DNA of 64,000 nt from Aphelidium insulamus (taxonomy: Eukaryota; Aphelidiomycota; Aphelidea; Aphelidiaceae), in assembly GCA_036784855.1 (NCBI GenBank), contig JAZDSV010000011.1, forward strand, positions 186,001 through 250,000. The letters run 5' to 3'. The notes below the pieces were generated by a model, which was given only the letters and a program-made list of their open reading frames with translations, was not told the origin of the DNA and made no database searches. Shown piece after piece: positions 13,820-26,148 of this stretch. Made by a program: the position numbers and the translations under genes. Each line of letters starts with the position of its first letter. Position 1 is the first letter of the stretch.

Positions 13820-14701
13820 ATGTCTCTTCGAGCCTTGTGCTACGCAGCTGCTGCACTGCAAGTGTGTGCCACTGTAACTGGAGCAGCGACCGTCAAGTCC
13901 TGCCCACCGCCCGATCTTGAGACTGTGTCGGACCTGAATCTGACCGAGTACATCAAGGAGCCTTGGTATGTGCAAGAGCAGATGGAGGTCAGCTACCTGC
14001 CCAAGAAGAACAATTACTGCGTCCGCGCCATCTACAACTTTGCCGAGACCAATGGCACCAGACCCGGCAAGTGGTGGTATAACAACTGGTTTTTCGGCCC
14101 AATGATTCGCTGGTTCCGCTCGTCGCCCGACCAAATTCTGAGTCAGTGTGTATAGTGCCTGCATGATGCATGCACTCATCTTATCTTGTGCAGTTGACGT
14201 CTACAACTATTCCAATGAGGACAGAGTGAATGGAGAGGTTCAGTCCGGCAACATGTCGGCCATTGTCTTAGACCCGAAGAAATATCCAGGTCAATTGCTG
14301 GTTGGGCCCGGTTGGGTGCCACGCCTATTTTGGGGCCCTTACTGGGTGGTGGCAGTTGGCGAGAGCAGTGGTCAGTTAGCAGTGGAGAGGCTTTGCAGCT
14401 TGATATTTAATTACGCTAGGCGAGTATGACTGGGCGATTGTTAGCGGTGGACCACCGTACAAGACTACCGACAATGGACTTTGCGAAACCGATGACGGTA
14501 TGCTATGCATATGATTTTTTGTACATTCTTTTCTTATTCCTTGCAGGTACCAACGATTCTGGTCTGTGGTTGTTGACTCGTGACCGCTCACCGTCATCGT
14601 CTGTGGTGGAGAAGATGCGCAACAAGGCCACTGATCTTGGCTACGATGTGTCGGTGCTGAACCCTGTGGAGCAGGCCAACTGCACCTACCACACCGACTA
14701 A
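13820..14701 (+). CDS. Secreted lipocalin-family protein
   Basis: Likely secreted carrier of small hydrophobic ligands. Exons 13820-14141, 14194-14370, 14420-14497 and 14547-14701 give 243 residues. The first 22 residues (MSLRALCYAAAALQVCATVTGA) form a signal peptide. The lipocalin pattern follows: a short-chain WYVQEQMEVSYLP block, NYCVRAIYNF, the barrel stretch GEYDWAIVSGGPPYK, and the late GLWLLTRD strand, as in apolipoprotein D and related protist proteins. Cysteines in the mature part could form disulfides. An in-frame Met exists at 13709, but the one used here directly precedes the signal peptide. The donor of the second intron could also lie three bases earlier. Confidence 0.8.
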
Positions 14702-15051
14702 CTCACCTATTTTGATGCCGCCCTATTGTACTTGTTTTATAAAGAGAAATGCTCCATTAGTCATTATTATTTTAATTTATCAAAGTTTAATTCGAGCCCT
14801 ACATAGTAGACGTTGACAACCTCGCGGCTTCCGTCAGCATTCAGCGAGTGTGGCAGTGACTCTCATTTATTGTAGGCACATAAGGCGGCGTATGGCACTA
14901 GCTACGGCTGCGAGGCAGTAATTTGTGATATCAGGCAAGCACTCACGGTTGACTTAGTGTACGCTACCTGTAGTAATAACATTGGACTATGCTATGTCAC
15001 ATAGGCTTCGAATCAATTATTAATGCATATACGACTAGTTCAATTTAGCGC
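14702..15051. other. Intergenic region after lipocalin gene
   Basis: About 350 bases, AT rich, with no coding or structural signal that I can support. Confidence 0.5.
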
Positions 15052-15771
15052 ATCCAAAACTACTTGAAATCCCTGGTCAGTGGACGGTTTCGAACGGCCA
15101 AAACGCCGGAAGGATACTTCATTGTCACTGAAGCCAGTGCATCTACGATGAAGCGCGTGGTGCAATACTACCGTGATGAACTGAATCACTACATTACTTT
15201 CCCGACCGATCCGCAGCGAAGCGTCCTCATTCGACGCCGAGTGGGATAAACTCAACATGTCGGCATTCAAGTACAGTTCCTTCGAAGAAGCTACTACGGC
15301 GTCGCGAGATTGATGCCGTAATTGGCTATTTATCCACTGGTTCCAAGTCTGACTGGGGAGCAGACCAACAGCATAGCACTGTTTACGTGGCGCGCACAAA
15401 AATGGTCTCAAGCGCTGCAGATTATGCTTTTGACGGGGCTTGAAGTGCTAGACCGCCAGGAATGCACCTATGATATGCTTAAAGGGGCTTTTGAAGAAAG
15501 AAATGAAGGAAAATTCAAATTTTACGCATACCTTCTCAAGGATAAGGTGCTCTCGGACACGCTGCAAGATGACGAGAACGATGACGAGAGCAGCGTGTCA
15601 ATGTTCGAGGCGCTGCTTGACCTAGATTTTATAGATATTTACGATGAAAAGAGCGTGATTATAGAAGAAGATGGTATGCGGACCAATTGCATGTTTATCG
15701 GCTTGAATGTCAAACTCGAATATTTCAAAAAGGCTGCAGACAATAGTGCTCAATCAAACAACATTTTAACG
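15052..15771 (+). pseudogene. Decayed coding stretch upstream of striatin
   Basis: A run of protein-like reading frames that read on from one another only if one base is skipped at about three places (near 15210, 15305 and 15395). Segments include TPEGYFIVTEASASTMKRVV, SFDAEWDKLNMSAF, EIDAVIGYLSTGSK and, after the last shift, an open acidic frame of about 125 codons with ECTYDMLKGAFEERNEGKF. The last frame has no stop before the striatin ATG and is in phase with it. I do not recognise the family. It could be a degraded gene, a mobile-element remnant, or a real gene with insertion errors in the sequence. Confidence 0.45.
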
Positions 15772-18653
15772 ATGGACGACGAGGCCCCGCCGCCGCTGGG
15801 CGATTCGCCGCCGCTGCTGTCTGCTGCCGCAGCTGCCCGACCAGCCACTGGCAGCACAGCCGGCGCCCTGCTCACATTCCCCGGCGTGCTCAACTACCTG
15901 CACAATGAGTGGCGCCGTTTTGAGCGGGAGAGCTCCGAGTGGGACCTGGAGCGGGCTGATATGCAGGTAGGCTACTGCTACTATGTATCTTCTTTGGCTG
16001 ACTTCTGAATCGACACTGGCTGCTGTATTATGCTGTGTCTAACCACTACTGACTGTGGTGGTACAGGCACGCATTGCCTTCCTGGAGGGCGAGAAGCGCG
16101 GCTTCGAGATTCTTAAGTCGGACCTGTTGCGACGCATAAAAATGCTCGAATATGCACTCAAGATGGAGAGGTTGTATATCTGTATGCACTCACTGATGCG
16201 ACATGCTTACACTGTGCAGGGCCAAGCATCTCAGGGAGAGGGCAGCGGCAGGTAACACTGGCGGTGATAAAGATGGCGCCACAGCAACCAACACCGCGAC
16301 CGACAATATCTCCACTGCCCAAGGTATATACGCAACTGTTAACAGCTTATCCATATAAAATATGAATATATCTCTGCAGATGCCGAGAGAGCTGGTCAGG
16401 CAGCTTCTTCAGGTTCTGCTGCAGCCGGCTCCAAGTTTGTCTCATATCCGTCCGAGTCGATCGGCAAGTCTCTGACACTGAACAAGGGCCGGTTGAGCAG
16501 TTACAAGACACGCGACATTCTGCGCCAGTACCTGCAAGAGGTGGGCTACACGGACGATGACTCGCTGGCCAGTCCGTACGGCTCCGCATATGGCTCGACA
16601 TGGAGTGGCCGCAAGTATGACACCTACAGCGGGTTCAGCGAGCGCAAGGACCCGCCACTCACTGTGAGTGGACGCGCGTCGGCCACTGGAAGTTTGCGCT
16701 TGCTCAAGGACTTGAATGGTGGTGGTGTGGCGCGCACTTTGGACTCTGGCAATGCCGGCGGCGCTAATGCTGTGGTAGATGAAAAGACTCCCAAGCGCAT
16801 TCTGGCCAACCCGGCCGTGTCGCCGTTGCGCAGCCCCACAGAGGAAGGATTTGCCCCAGTCAGCACCAGTAGCGATTTAGCGCCAGCTGCTGCTGTCGTT
16901 GCGCGCAAGAGCAACTCTGCTGCGCGGAGAAAGAAGCGACAACAAGTCACCGAGTCCGTGGTGTATGAAATGAATGACGGAGAGCTGCCCGATGATTTGC
17001 GGGTAAGCGTCGCTGTGGACATATGCAAATAACACTCTTTTTAAGGCTCTCGAAATGGAACTGTCGGCCGCGGCGTCTGGCAACATTGTCGCCAATTCAG
17101 CGCCAAAAACAGAAGCTGGCCGCAAAGCCCCCGAATGGTCTAATATATTTGCACGCGGTGGAGAAAATACGGTTTCACAGCGGCCGTCTGGAGATTTCAA
17201 TTCTTCGCCCTCCTCCAACACCCAGTCGACATCGTCGCCCTCGGCAGTCAACGTCGCCAGCATGGACAGCGAGCTTGCAGACCTCAAGATCGGTAGTGAT
17301 GAAGAGTTGCAGCGCGCGGCAACAGACTTGTGGGCCGATAGCACCGCCGGTGCCAAAGGTGCCGCAGCCGAGACTAAATTGTGGCGGCCACGATACACAC
17401 TGCGCAGCCATTTTGATTCTGTCCGCGCCGTCGCATTCCATCCGAATGATCTGTGTGTGCTGACTGCATCGGAAGACTGCACCGTAAAGTTTTGGAATAT
17501 GGAGAATGTGGTGTCGCTGAAAAAGTAAGCGTTTGAATTCAAAAGTGCTAATATTTACTCCCAGACCTCCACCGGACATTGAGCCGACATTTACGTTTCG
17601 CGGACACACTGGCGCCGTTACATCGCTGGCAATCGGTACCATGATCCCGCCGTCGGCAGATGAATCCCTTGAGGGTCGGATGCAGCACGGCGCCCTCTAC
17701 TCTGCCGGGTTTGACGGCACTATTCGCGCTTGGTGTCTCCCAGACAAGACAATGCCGCTCTATTCCACTTACGGTATGTTTGAAGTACTGTATGTTCTTG
17801 CTGAGACTATTTGCTGACTATCTGTTCCTTGCAGATTATCGGAAGCGAACTATTGCCAGTTTGGTGGGACACAACGACGCCATATGGGATCTGAAACTAC
17901 ATCCCCTACGGCCACTCTTGCTATCGTGCAGCGCGGACGGAGCAGTCCGCTACTGGGACCTGGATGTTATGGTGGCCGGTAGTGGCGAGCTGTGCCCACG
18001 GATAATTGATTGCGCGGCTGCGTGCAATGGCGCCGTCCCTACCGCGATGGACGTGGTGCACACAGATCTGACAAAGATTGTGGTGTCGTACAGCAACAGC
18101 CAGTTGCAACTGCTGGACATTGAGACGGGCACTTCGGTAGTATCCTCGTTCGACGGCGCCGCCGAAACATACGATGGCTCTGTGCGCACGCAAATCAATC
18201 GGGTTATTGCCCACCAGACCATACCCATGGCTGTCACCGCGCACGAAGATCGACATATTCGCTATTTTGACACGAGGGCAGGTACACGCACACACACGAT
18301 GGTTGCTCACCTGGATGCCGTGTCCTCGTTGGACATTAGCCCCAACGGCCTTGTTCTCGTTAGCGGAGGTATGTGACCATACATATGCATGTATATCTGT
18401 GTCCAATATTTACTCTGCGCCCCCAGGTCACGATGCATCCGTGCGACTGTGGGACCTGGCGACAAATGCCTGTCTGCAAGAGTTTTCATCGCACAGGAAA
18501 AAGTTTGACGAAGCAATTCACTGTGTCCAGTTCCACCCGCGAGCCAACACAGCACCTGGAAGCAGCGGTGATACGAGCGGTGCACATGGTGCCAGTGCTT
18601 GGCTGGCCACTGGCGGTGCAGACTCGTGCGTCAAGATGTACAATGTCGCGTGA
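15772..18653 (+). CDS. STRN: Striatin, STRIPAK complex scaffold
   Basis: Regulatory B-type subunit of PP2A and core of the STRIPAK signalling complex. Eight exons (15772-15966, 16067-16170, 16220-16323, 16380-17002, 17046-17524, 17565-17773, 17835-18368, 18427-18653) join to 824 residues. Near residue 38 the striatin signature begins (FPGVLNYLHNEWRRFERESSEW), followed by the coiled coil ARIAFLEGEKRGFEILK and LLRRIKMLEYALKMER. A Ser/Ala-rich linker leads to WD40 repeats from about residue 440 (YTLRSHFDSVRAVAFHPND to the end), with the diagnostic INRVIAHQTIPMAVTAHEDRHIRYFDTRAG. The upstream stretch is open in the same frame, but the family start fits this Met. Confidence 0.95.
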
Positions 18654-18942
18654 CGTTTTGCAGTTTGTTAAGTATAGTTGATGTCAACGTTTTTGCCACA
18701 TGCATTATTGGTGTTTTGTCTCTAGTACAGTACTGTTGTATGACCAGAATTGCTACAATGCGCGTTTTCATCTGGAAAGTTATGCACATAAGTTCTCCTA
18801 TGTAATGCAGTCGAGACATGATCGCCACCAAGTACCGAGAATTTGTAGTCCACACATCGGTTGCACAACCCGATTATTCTTGCCTCGGACCAGTCTCAAT
18901 GCTGGTGTCCAAAAGCATGAACGTCCCTTACACGATAATGTT

Positions 18943-18979
18943 TATTGTATATTGTGTGTGACACACACAATATACAATA
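18943..18979. repeat. Palindrome 1, 18-bp arms
   Basis: Inverted repeat with arms at 18943-18960 and 18962-18979 and a single-base centre. The left arm begins TATTGTATATTGTG. It can form a cruciform or, if transcribed, a hairpin with a minimal loop. Confidence 0.85.
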
Positions 18980-18981
18980 CA

Positions 18982-19008
18982 CAATATACACACACTGTGT
19001 GTATATTG
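18982..19008. repeat. Palindrome 2, 13-bp arms
   Basis: Second inverted repeat two bases after the first. The arms are 18982-18994 (CAATATACACACA) and 18996-19008, with a one-base centre. It shares its sequence with the first palindrome. Confidence 0.85.
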
Positions 19009-19069
19009 CCGGTGCACTTGAAGTTTAAACAGATAGACAGTCAAGTAAACAGCCAAACACTGCGCCACA

Positions 19070-21611
19070 ATGACCTCGACGCAGACAGTGTTCGTGGGCG
19101 ACTGCGACCTGCCGCTGCAGCGCACCATATCACGGCTGCTGTCTCAAGTACCATCCAAGTCATTGGCGGATGCTTCCCCCGCCGCCGATGATCTGCCCAC
19201 CGTCACAGAGCCGCAGTTCGAGGTGCTGGGCAGTAGGTCACAACAGTGCACTCGCCGCACACCCACACAGACCCGCATGCCGGCTGCCAGTACCGCAAAC
19301 GGCGTTGCTGATGTATACTCTGGTCCAAATCCGCCGTGTCCGTGGCTGAAGCTTTCTGTTGACGGCGCCGACAAGGAAGCTTTGGCAGCTGCGGTGTCTC
19401 GCGCGGACATTCTCATATTCGATGTCATTACGGACTGGGAGCAGGCGCAGTGGGCTCTAGAGCGTACGTGCATATCGTACACATATGCGTAGGCACGTGT
19501 TAATTACCACAGTGGTGCAAAAGCAAGTACAGCCAGACCGCCCGAAAACCTTTATCCTCCTCTCCAATGTACTAACCTGGGCCAAGACCACAATTGCGCC
19601 AAGTGTGAGTGCACACCGTTGGCTTGACATCTTTGACGTAAATGTATATAGGAGGAAGGTGCAGAAGTTCCGCTGACGGAGGAAGATTTCCGCAAGAGAA
19701 AGCCCCACCCAAAGTACAAGAACCAGCTACAGGTGGAGAAACTAGTTATGAAGGCGGGCGCTGCGAAGGACGACGGCGCCGAGTCACCAATAAGGACATT
19801 TGTCATCAACTCTGGATTGGTCTACCATGCCGACGATGGCCTTGTTCACACCTATCTGCGAGTATGTACTCTATGTAACTACGTACGCTCAATGCTGCGT
19901 TAGGACGCTTGGACCGGTTGTGCGGAACTTGTCTGTTATGGCAACGGAGAGAATACTTTGCCCACCATACACATCACGGATCTGGCGCGAATTGTAGTTG
20001 AAGTCTGCATGACGCCGCCGGACAAAAAGTACATTCTGGCGCTGGATGACGGCAAATACTCGGTTATGCAGATGCTAAAGGTAAATAACCGGCTGTCTGA
20101 AAGAGGCACGCCTGATGCATTGATGTTAGGCAATCAGCGAAAATCTTGGAACCGGCTCCGTCATTTCCGTGCCGAGTGAAGAGATCTTGTTAAAGTCCGA
20201 GTGGAGCCAACACGAAGCCGACATGTGCCTCATTAATGTGAAAATGGAACCCGGAATCACAAAGAATATGGCTATTGAGTGGAAATACGAGGTTTGTGAC
20301 AAGATTGATATACGTCCTTAAGTTTTTCTGAATTTTAGACTGGCATAGTGGAAAACATGGCTCAGTTTGCGTCGGAATACAAGAGCTATCGAGATCTGAA
20401 GCCGTTGAACGTTTACATTACTGGCCCGCCCATGTCTGGAAAGACAACCCTGGCTAAATCATTGGCTGCCAAATATGAAATTCCCTATATTGACGTGGAC
20501 AGGATTACAGCCAGCGCCATTGACACCATGGTACGCATTATGTCACGTAAAAGCTTTCACCGTCTCAGCGCTGCAGGAGAAAAAGACGATCCATTTGCAA
20601 GATGAACTCGATGCCGAAATTGAAGCTATCAAAAAGCTTCTGAGCGACTTGAAAGCATACGCGACAGCAAATGAGGGCCGCTATCCCACTGAGCAGGTGA
20701 TTGGGTTCGTGCGAGACTATTTGCGCTCTATGCCGTGTCGTAATCACGGCTACGTGCTGGATGGTTTCGGCGCACAGGCCAGCGACTTGCAAGCCTTGTT
20801 TGGTAGTTCAGGCGAAGAAGACGAGGAAAAAACCGTTGATTCAGCACTTGTGCCTGGATTCGTCATATCGCTAGAATGTTCTGAAGATGCATCAAAGGAA
20901 CGATACGCGCTATTACCCAGCTCTGCATTAGTTGGCAATAATACGGAAGAAGGTTTGTATGGTTAACTTGAGCTGGGTCTAACGCGCCTAGCGTTTCTAA
21001 AGCGGCTCGAGCTACATCACCGCGAGGGTCAAGAGGAAACACAGTTGATGAACTTTTTTGACGACAACGATATCGTTCCACTGGTACTTTCAACGCAAAC
21101 AACTACCGCTGTAGACTGTCTGAAGGCAGCGGAGGCGCACATTGGTTCTCCGAGAAACTACGGTCCGTCGCACGATGAATTGAACCGCCAGAAGGAGCGC
21201 GAGGCCATCGAGGCGGCGAAAGTGGCGGAACAGGGTAAAGCGGAGCAAGTCAAACGTGAACACCAGGAACAAGAACGCGTGGCCCGCTTACAAGCTGAGA
21301 CGGCAGGCGCGTAATATTCTCCAAGATTATGTTGACATGCTGTACGTAGAAATTGAAAATGGAAGAGGTCAAGAAGCAAGAGCTGGCCGCACTTGAAGTG
21401 CAATCTGCTCCCATGCGACAATATCTGGTACAGAATATTATGCCGTCACTCACCAGCGGTCTGATTGAACTTTGCAAAGTTCGTCCCGCAGATCCAATTG
21501 ACTTTCTGGCAAGTGCTTGCGATAAGATACACGTGATACTAAAGTTGTGTCTAGGCCGAGTATCTATTTCGCGAGAGTGAAAAATATGCGGTCAAGGATA
21601 GCGGGGTGTAA
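19070..21611 (+). CDS. AK7: Adenylate kinase 7 (ciliary)
   Basis: Adenylate kinase associated with motile cilia and flagella, with an N-terminal dehydrogenase-like domain, a central kinase and a C-terminal Dpy-30-type helix. Exons 19070-19463, 19513-19604, 19652-19861, 19904-20080, 20130-20291, 20339-20530, 20577-20952, 20992-21308, 21350-21508 and 21555-21611 give about 711 residues (human 723). Landmarks: FILLSNVLTWAKT, LPTIHITDLARIVVE, P-loop ITGPPMSGKTT, LRSMPCRNHGYVLDGFG, and the tail VRPADPIDFLAEYLF. The last intron starts with a perfect GCAAGT donor. The preceding junction (about 21279-21366) is not settled: three donor and acceptor pairs keep the frame, and none is a standard GT with a good consensus. 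Confidence 0.92.
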
Positions 21612-21677
21612 TGAGACCGGGTACAATAAACGGTTGTTCGATATGCCTCTATGATATATGATATGTAACGATCGGCG

Positions 21678-24600
21678 CTACCACAACGAGTCCATCGTGA
21701 CTGTAATCTTTGATGGCTCTGACGCATTAGTGTTGATAGCTTCCATTGGCTGGACCTCATCATCATCCGGGGCCGAACCGTTCTTGAATGCCAGCTTTGA
21801 CCGGCTATCCAGCAAGAACCGAAGAGTGTGCATGTTGCTGTCACACATTTTAGCCAAGTCGTCTCGCAGCATTGTGATATTCTTCTTAAGCTCGCGCAGC
21901 TGAACCGCCGTCGTGGCATTTGGCACCCCGGCACTGGCAGACAACTGTGCTCGCAACCGCGCTGAACTACTATGCTCCTTTAAGAAGCGACCCTGCGCCA
22001 GCATTAGACTTGTCAAGAAGTTCAAGTGGAATTCCAAGTGTGGAGAGCGTTGCAGAGCGGCCACCGACTCCAGGGTATCCGCGCTCTTGCCTATCGGAAT
22101 TGACATGTCGAGCAGGGTGGCCACAATACCTATCATACGGTGCACGTACACGGACGGAAGGTCGCGAGCAACCAGTTTCAGATCACCAGTCGGTATGCTC
22201 TCGTACACGAATTGTATCAGGGCCGGTTCATTCAGCCGCAAGGACATGATAAGCGCCTTCAGCCAGCCGCCGTCCGGGTCGCCATTTCGGGTCATTGCAA
22301 CTACCGTGCGCACAGATTCAGGCGTAAGCTCCATGTCCAGGTCGAACGGATCGAAAACAAGCGACTCGTCCATCGAGTAGATTATGAGGCCCTCCGTGGT
22401 GGCGGCAGCCCAGCTCCGACCAGTAGGATTGAATCGTACAGCCTTGCTCAGAATGGCCGGCTTGACCCGGCGAACACTCAAATCCCCCTTCTGCACGCCA
22501 GGCAGAGTACTTTGCGCGGCAACACGATCCTCGACGTCACTGGCATCTGCTCCGGCATCGATAAGGTCCATGGGCCCGGCTTCGGTCATGTTTTTCGAAT
22601 TCAGCTTCTCTTCCAGCCCGTCGAAGCACTTGTTGCGGCATATTTGAAACTTGCGCAGTAGCACGCTGGACGGGATATCGTACAGGCAGACCCACTTGGA
22701 GTTTCCACCGGCCAGCACGGCATTACCATCAGCGGTGTAGCACACAGACGTAAAGTGCTTGTCCGACGAAGTGTTCCTCGCCGTGCGTGCATCCGTCTGC
22801 TTGCGCCCGCCGGCAATATCACGGCGGCCCTCCAGTTCAGTGATGCGTGACGGATGACCGCCATTGTAGGGGTCCCAAAACGTTAGCATACCGTCCATTG
22901 TCGCAGCGCACACCTCCTTGCCGTCCGGACGGAATGCCACGGCAAGCACATCCGCGCGGTGCTGGAACGTCTCCATGCACTTGCTGCCCTGGCCGCGCGA
23001 GTACAAGTCCCAGACGCGCACGGTCTTATCCCAGGAGCCGGACACTAGCAGAATCGGCGAGTCGGTAGAGTTGGAGGCGCCAACGCCACCCTCGGGCGAG
23101 AAGGCCAAGGACATCACTGGCCCCTCGTGACCGGCCAGGACATCCAGCAGGCGGCCCGTCTGCACGCTCCACACAAACACTTCGAACGTGTCCAGCGAGC
23201 CGGCGCACACCAGCTCTCCCGACGGATCGACAGCCAGACACGAGAACTGGCACGGGTGCGGCGAGGTGAATGTTCGGAAGCAGCGGTACCGAATCAGATC
23301 GAACGCGCGCACCGTGCCATCCAGACTGGCCGAGAACACGACGCCCTGCTTGCCACCCTGCTTACCAATGAAATCCAGTGCCGTGATGCCGGCCGAGTGG
23401 TCCACGAATGTGACGTAGCAGAAGCCGGACACGGTGTTCCACAGCTTGAGCTTGCCGTCATCGGACCCTGTGGCAATGCTCTGTCCGTCCGACGAGTACG
23501 CCATGCATGCCAGTGACTGCTGATGGCCCTGCTGCTTCAATATGTAAGTCTCGGACTGCCACTCCCACACCAGCAGCTGGCCCAATTTTGCCGATGCAAA
23601 CGCAAGCCAGTCTCCCGACGGGGAAATTACCAACGAGTCGATCTTTTTCTGCGATATACTGCACGCCCATTAGTTCTGCTCTAAACGAACACATACACAC
23701 ACACACACACATACACACACACACTAAATATATGCACTTGCCTTAGGCTGTGAATGTTGTTAAAGTCGGGCATGTCGTATAGGGAAAAGACACCAGTGGA
23801 GAATCCAACAACCAGCAAACCGGTGGCCGGGAAGTAAGAGGCCGACTTTACGCGCGCCGGTCCATTCGGCCCCTTTTGCTTGAAATAGTTGCGTTCTTCT
23901 AGATAGTAGGCGCACACATTGCCGTCGCCATTATTATCGTCACTGGCATGAAGGTGGTCATCCTTCTTGAGCCACGCAAAACATGAACCATCATGGCCGA
24001 CGGTGTAGATGGTGTCGACGTACTTGCCAAACCAGGCACCCACCACCACGTCCCGGTGCGCGGACAAGGTAATGGGCTTGAATCCGGCAAGCGGTTCCCT
24101 GGTGTACAGCCGCGCCGTCATGTCACGGCTGGCCGTGAGGAACCACTGACCGTCCGGTGACCAGTCAATGTGTGTGACCAGATCGTGGTGACCAGTGTAG
24201 GTGCGGTGCAGCACGAACGGGTTGAACTCGCGCACGACAGCTGAGGACGCGTCCACACTGCCGCCCCCTGGCGGCGAATCAATCATTGCACCGAGACCAT
24301 ATGACGGCGTGCGCCACATCTGAATGGCATTCTTGTGCTCCAGTGCCACCGCGATAAAGCGGCCGCACGGGGAGAATGATGCCACGCCCACCCGTGATTT
24401 GAACGATATGTGGCTCAGCACGCGTCGCCGCTGCACATCACTCAGCAGCGCGCGACCATCTGCACGCGATTATCATCACAGTACACAAGTACAACACGAG
24501 CATACGTACCCTGATCAATGGAGAGCAAGAGCCTGCCGCCGGGATGCACGGCAATGCACGCGATATTCTTCTGGTGGTGGAATGGCAGCACCCACGACTG

Positions 24601-24788
24601 GTTGCTAATCAACGCGTCAGTACTGGGAGCGAGAATGCGACAAGATTACAGAGCAAGACCTACTTCTTCAGGTCAAACACAGACACACAACAGCCGATGG
24701 GAGAGTAGAGCGAGTTTCCGTCCGGCGTGAAGGCAATATTGCCCTGCGCGTACACGGAGCCGAGCACCTGCGAGAATTCGTAGTTCAT
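21678..24788 (-). CDS. PWP2: PWP2/UTP1, small-subunit processome WD40 protein
   Basis: UTP-B subunit of the nucleolar 90S pre-ribosome, needed for 18S rRNA processing. Exons 24788-24664, 24604-24510, 24459-23742 and 23658-21678 give 972 residues. The N-terminus MNYEFSQVLGSVYAQGNIAF and LLLSIDQDGRALLSDVQRRRV match yeast Pwp2. Two WD40 propellers fill residues 1 to about 620, and the C-terminal UTP-B helical domain follows (LPSVYVHRMIGIVATLLD). The third intron (23659-23741) begins AG/GCAAGT, a GC-AG intron. Its CA microsatellite is listed separately. The GC join restores HSLSISQKKIDSL, exactly the family sequence. The gene is convergent with AK7, with 66 bases between stops. Confidence 0.95.
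23695..23723. repeat. CA microsatellite in PWP2 intron
   Basis: Run of CA units with two interruptions, inside the GC-AG intron of PWP2. Confidence 0.85.
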
Positions 24789-25235
24789 TTTTTTCTTGAA
24801 AGTCTGATAGGCGTGAATGCACATGAAGAGGCCTTAATTAAGAAAGACTAAATACCAAAAACATTAACTGCGATTGTATGTACTTGAATGATGATCATCA
24901 TTTCGTGCGTGATGCTACCAGTTAGCAGCACAGAGAACCATGTGTTATCAACACAGCCATCAAATATAGACGTGAGGTGGCGCGCTTGAAGTGTTAACAA
25001 GATTACAACAAAGAAGCCGCATATATGTAATGTCTGCATGTATGTATGTCATAGTAAAATGTGAATATCATGAATATCATGTAAGGTACTATGATATAAA
25101 TTTACTAACAAGATGCAGATCAATAAGTATAGGAAATGAGTTAACCAATCACCGCGCGTGTCAGGGGGGAATACGGTTTGCACTCGCACACAAATACAAC
25201 GCGCGTAGTCTGCAGCTCAAGAAGAAAAATTTTAA
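24789..25235. other. Divergent intergenic region between PWP2 and secreted ankyrin gene
   Basis: About 450 bases, AT rich on average, with short direct repeats of GTGAATATCATGAATATC type near 25060-25085. No gene is seen. Confidence 0.5.
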
Positions 25236-26087
25236 ATGTTCTACACGTGCATTATCTGCGTGCTGGTGATGACATTGTGTCGCGCAACGCCAGTGTACTC
25301 GGCTAATGCGCCATATTTCACTGAGGACAAACGGGAATCTTCCATAGCGCGACCGACGTCCCCGGTTGCCACGAACGACAGGGCTGCAGTGCCGGATGTA
25401 GTGCGACCAAAGGTGATCCCAGCATCAGAATTGCTCCAGATTGCAAGTTATCATGAGAAGACGGCGTGGGCTGAGCAACTACTGAAATTGGGTGCCGATG
25501 TAGATTTCGCCAACGGCAATGCCCTAAGAATAGCCAAGAGACACAACAAGCATGATATGGAAAATTTACTACTCAGATACGGCGCAGACCCGATGCCAAG
25601 TACACTTTCTAGTTCTACGGTGCCTAGCGGATGGCTGCGCCGGCTGATTAGATTACTTGGACGGCGCAAGGAACCAGCAGCCGACATCAATGCTCGTGAC
25701 AAAATGGGTCGAACACAACTGCATAGAGCGGCGCTGTCAAATGATTTGCGCGCAGTAGAAGAATTACTGGCAAGGAAAGGAATCGATTCGCAGCTCAAGG
25801 ACAATCGTGGCAAGTCTGCGCACGATTACGCCGTGTGGAACAGCTTGTCCACCAAGAACCGCAATGATCGAGCTGATGCTCAGAATATTGCCCGCTTACT
25901 GGTACAACATGCGGCTTACACTAGTAACCACCTGGAAGCACGTGGATTGCAGTTTGACGTCCGATTTGCTTCTTATATACCGCAGAATCGTCTCATTGAA
26001 GAACTGAACCGATATCATCAGCACGTTGCAGCTCCTAGCCAGTCCATGCTGCTCAATGCAAATCTTCCCGACGACACTATTGCATGA
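25236..26087 (+). CDS. Secreted ankyrin-repeat protein
   Basis: Single-exon gene of 283 residues. The first 23 residues (MFYTCIICVLVMTLCRATPVYSA) are a strong signal peptide. The mature part holds canonical ankyrin repeats: QLLKLGADVDFANGNALRIA with ENLLLRYGADP around residues 80-120, and GRTQLHRAALSNDLRAVEELL with DNRGKSAHDYA around 155-205. No other domain is visible and no membrane segment follows. Function is unknown; it is probably exported or in the secretory lumen, as nothing retains it in the ER by sequence. A broken relative lies at 27.9-29.0 kb. Confidence 0.82.
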   Translation: MFYTCIICVLVMTLCRATPVYSANAPYFTEDKRESSIARPTSPVATNDRAAVPDVVRPKVIPASELLQIASYHEKTAWAEQLLKLGADVDFANGNALRIAKRHNKHDMENLLLRYGADPMPSTLSSSTVPSGWLRRLIRLLGRRKEPAADINARDKMGRTQLHRAALSNDLRAVEELLARKGIDSQLKDNRGKSAHDYAVWNSLSTKNRNDRADAQNIARLLVQHAAYTSNHLEARGLQFDVRFASYIPQNRLIEELNRYHQHVAAPSQSMLLNANLPDDTIA

Positions 26088-26148
26088 ACTTTCAAATACT
26101 TCGAGTACAATAAACAACTCTAACCTCACGTGTATCTCTAGTACTCTA

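Larger units (their letters stand above)
18654..19069. other. Intergenic region between striatin and AK7
   Basis: About 415 bases with no gene. The right half contains two adjacent palindromes, listed separately. Confidence 0.5.
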
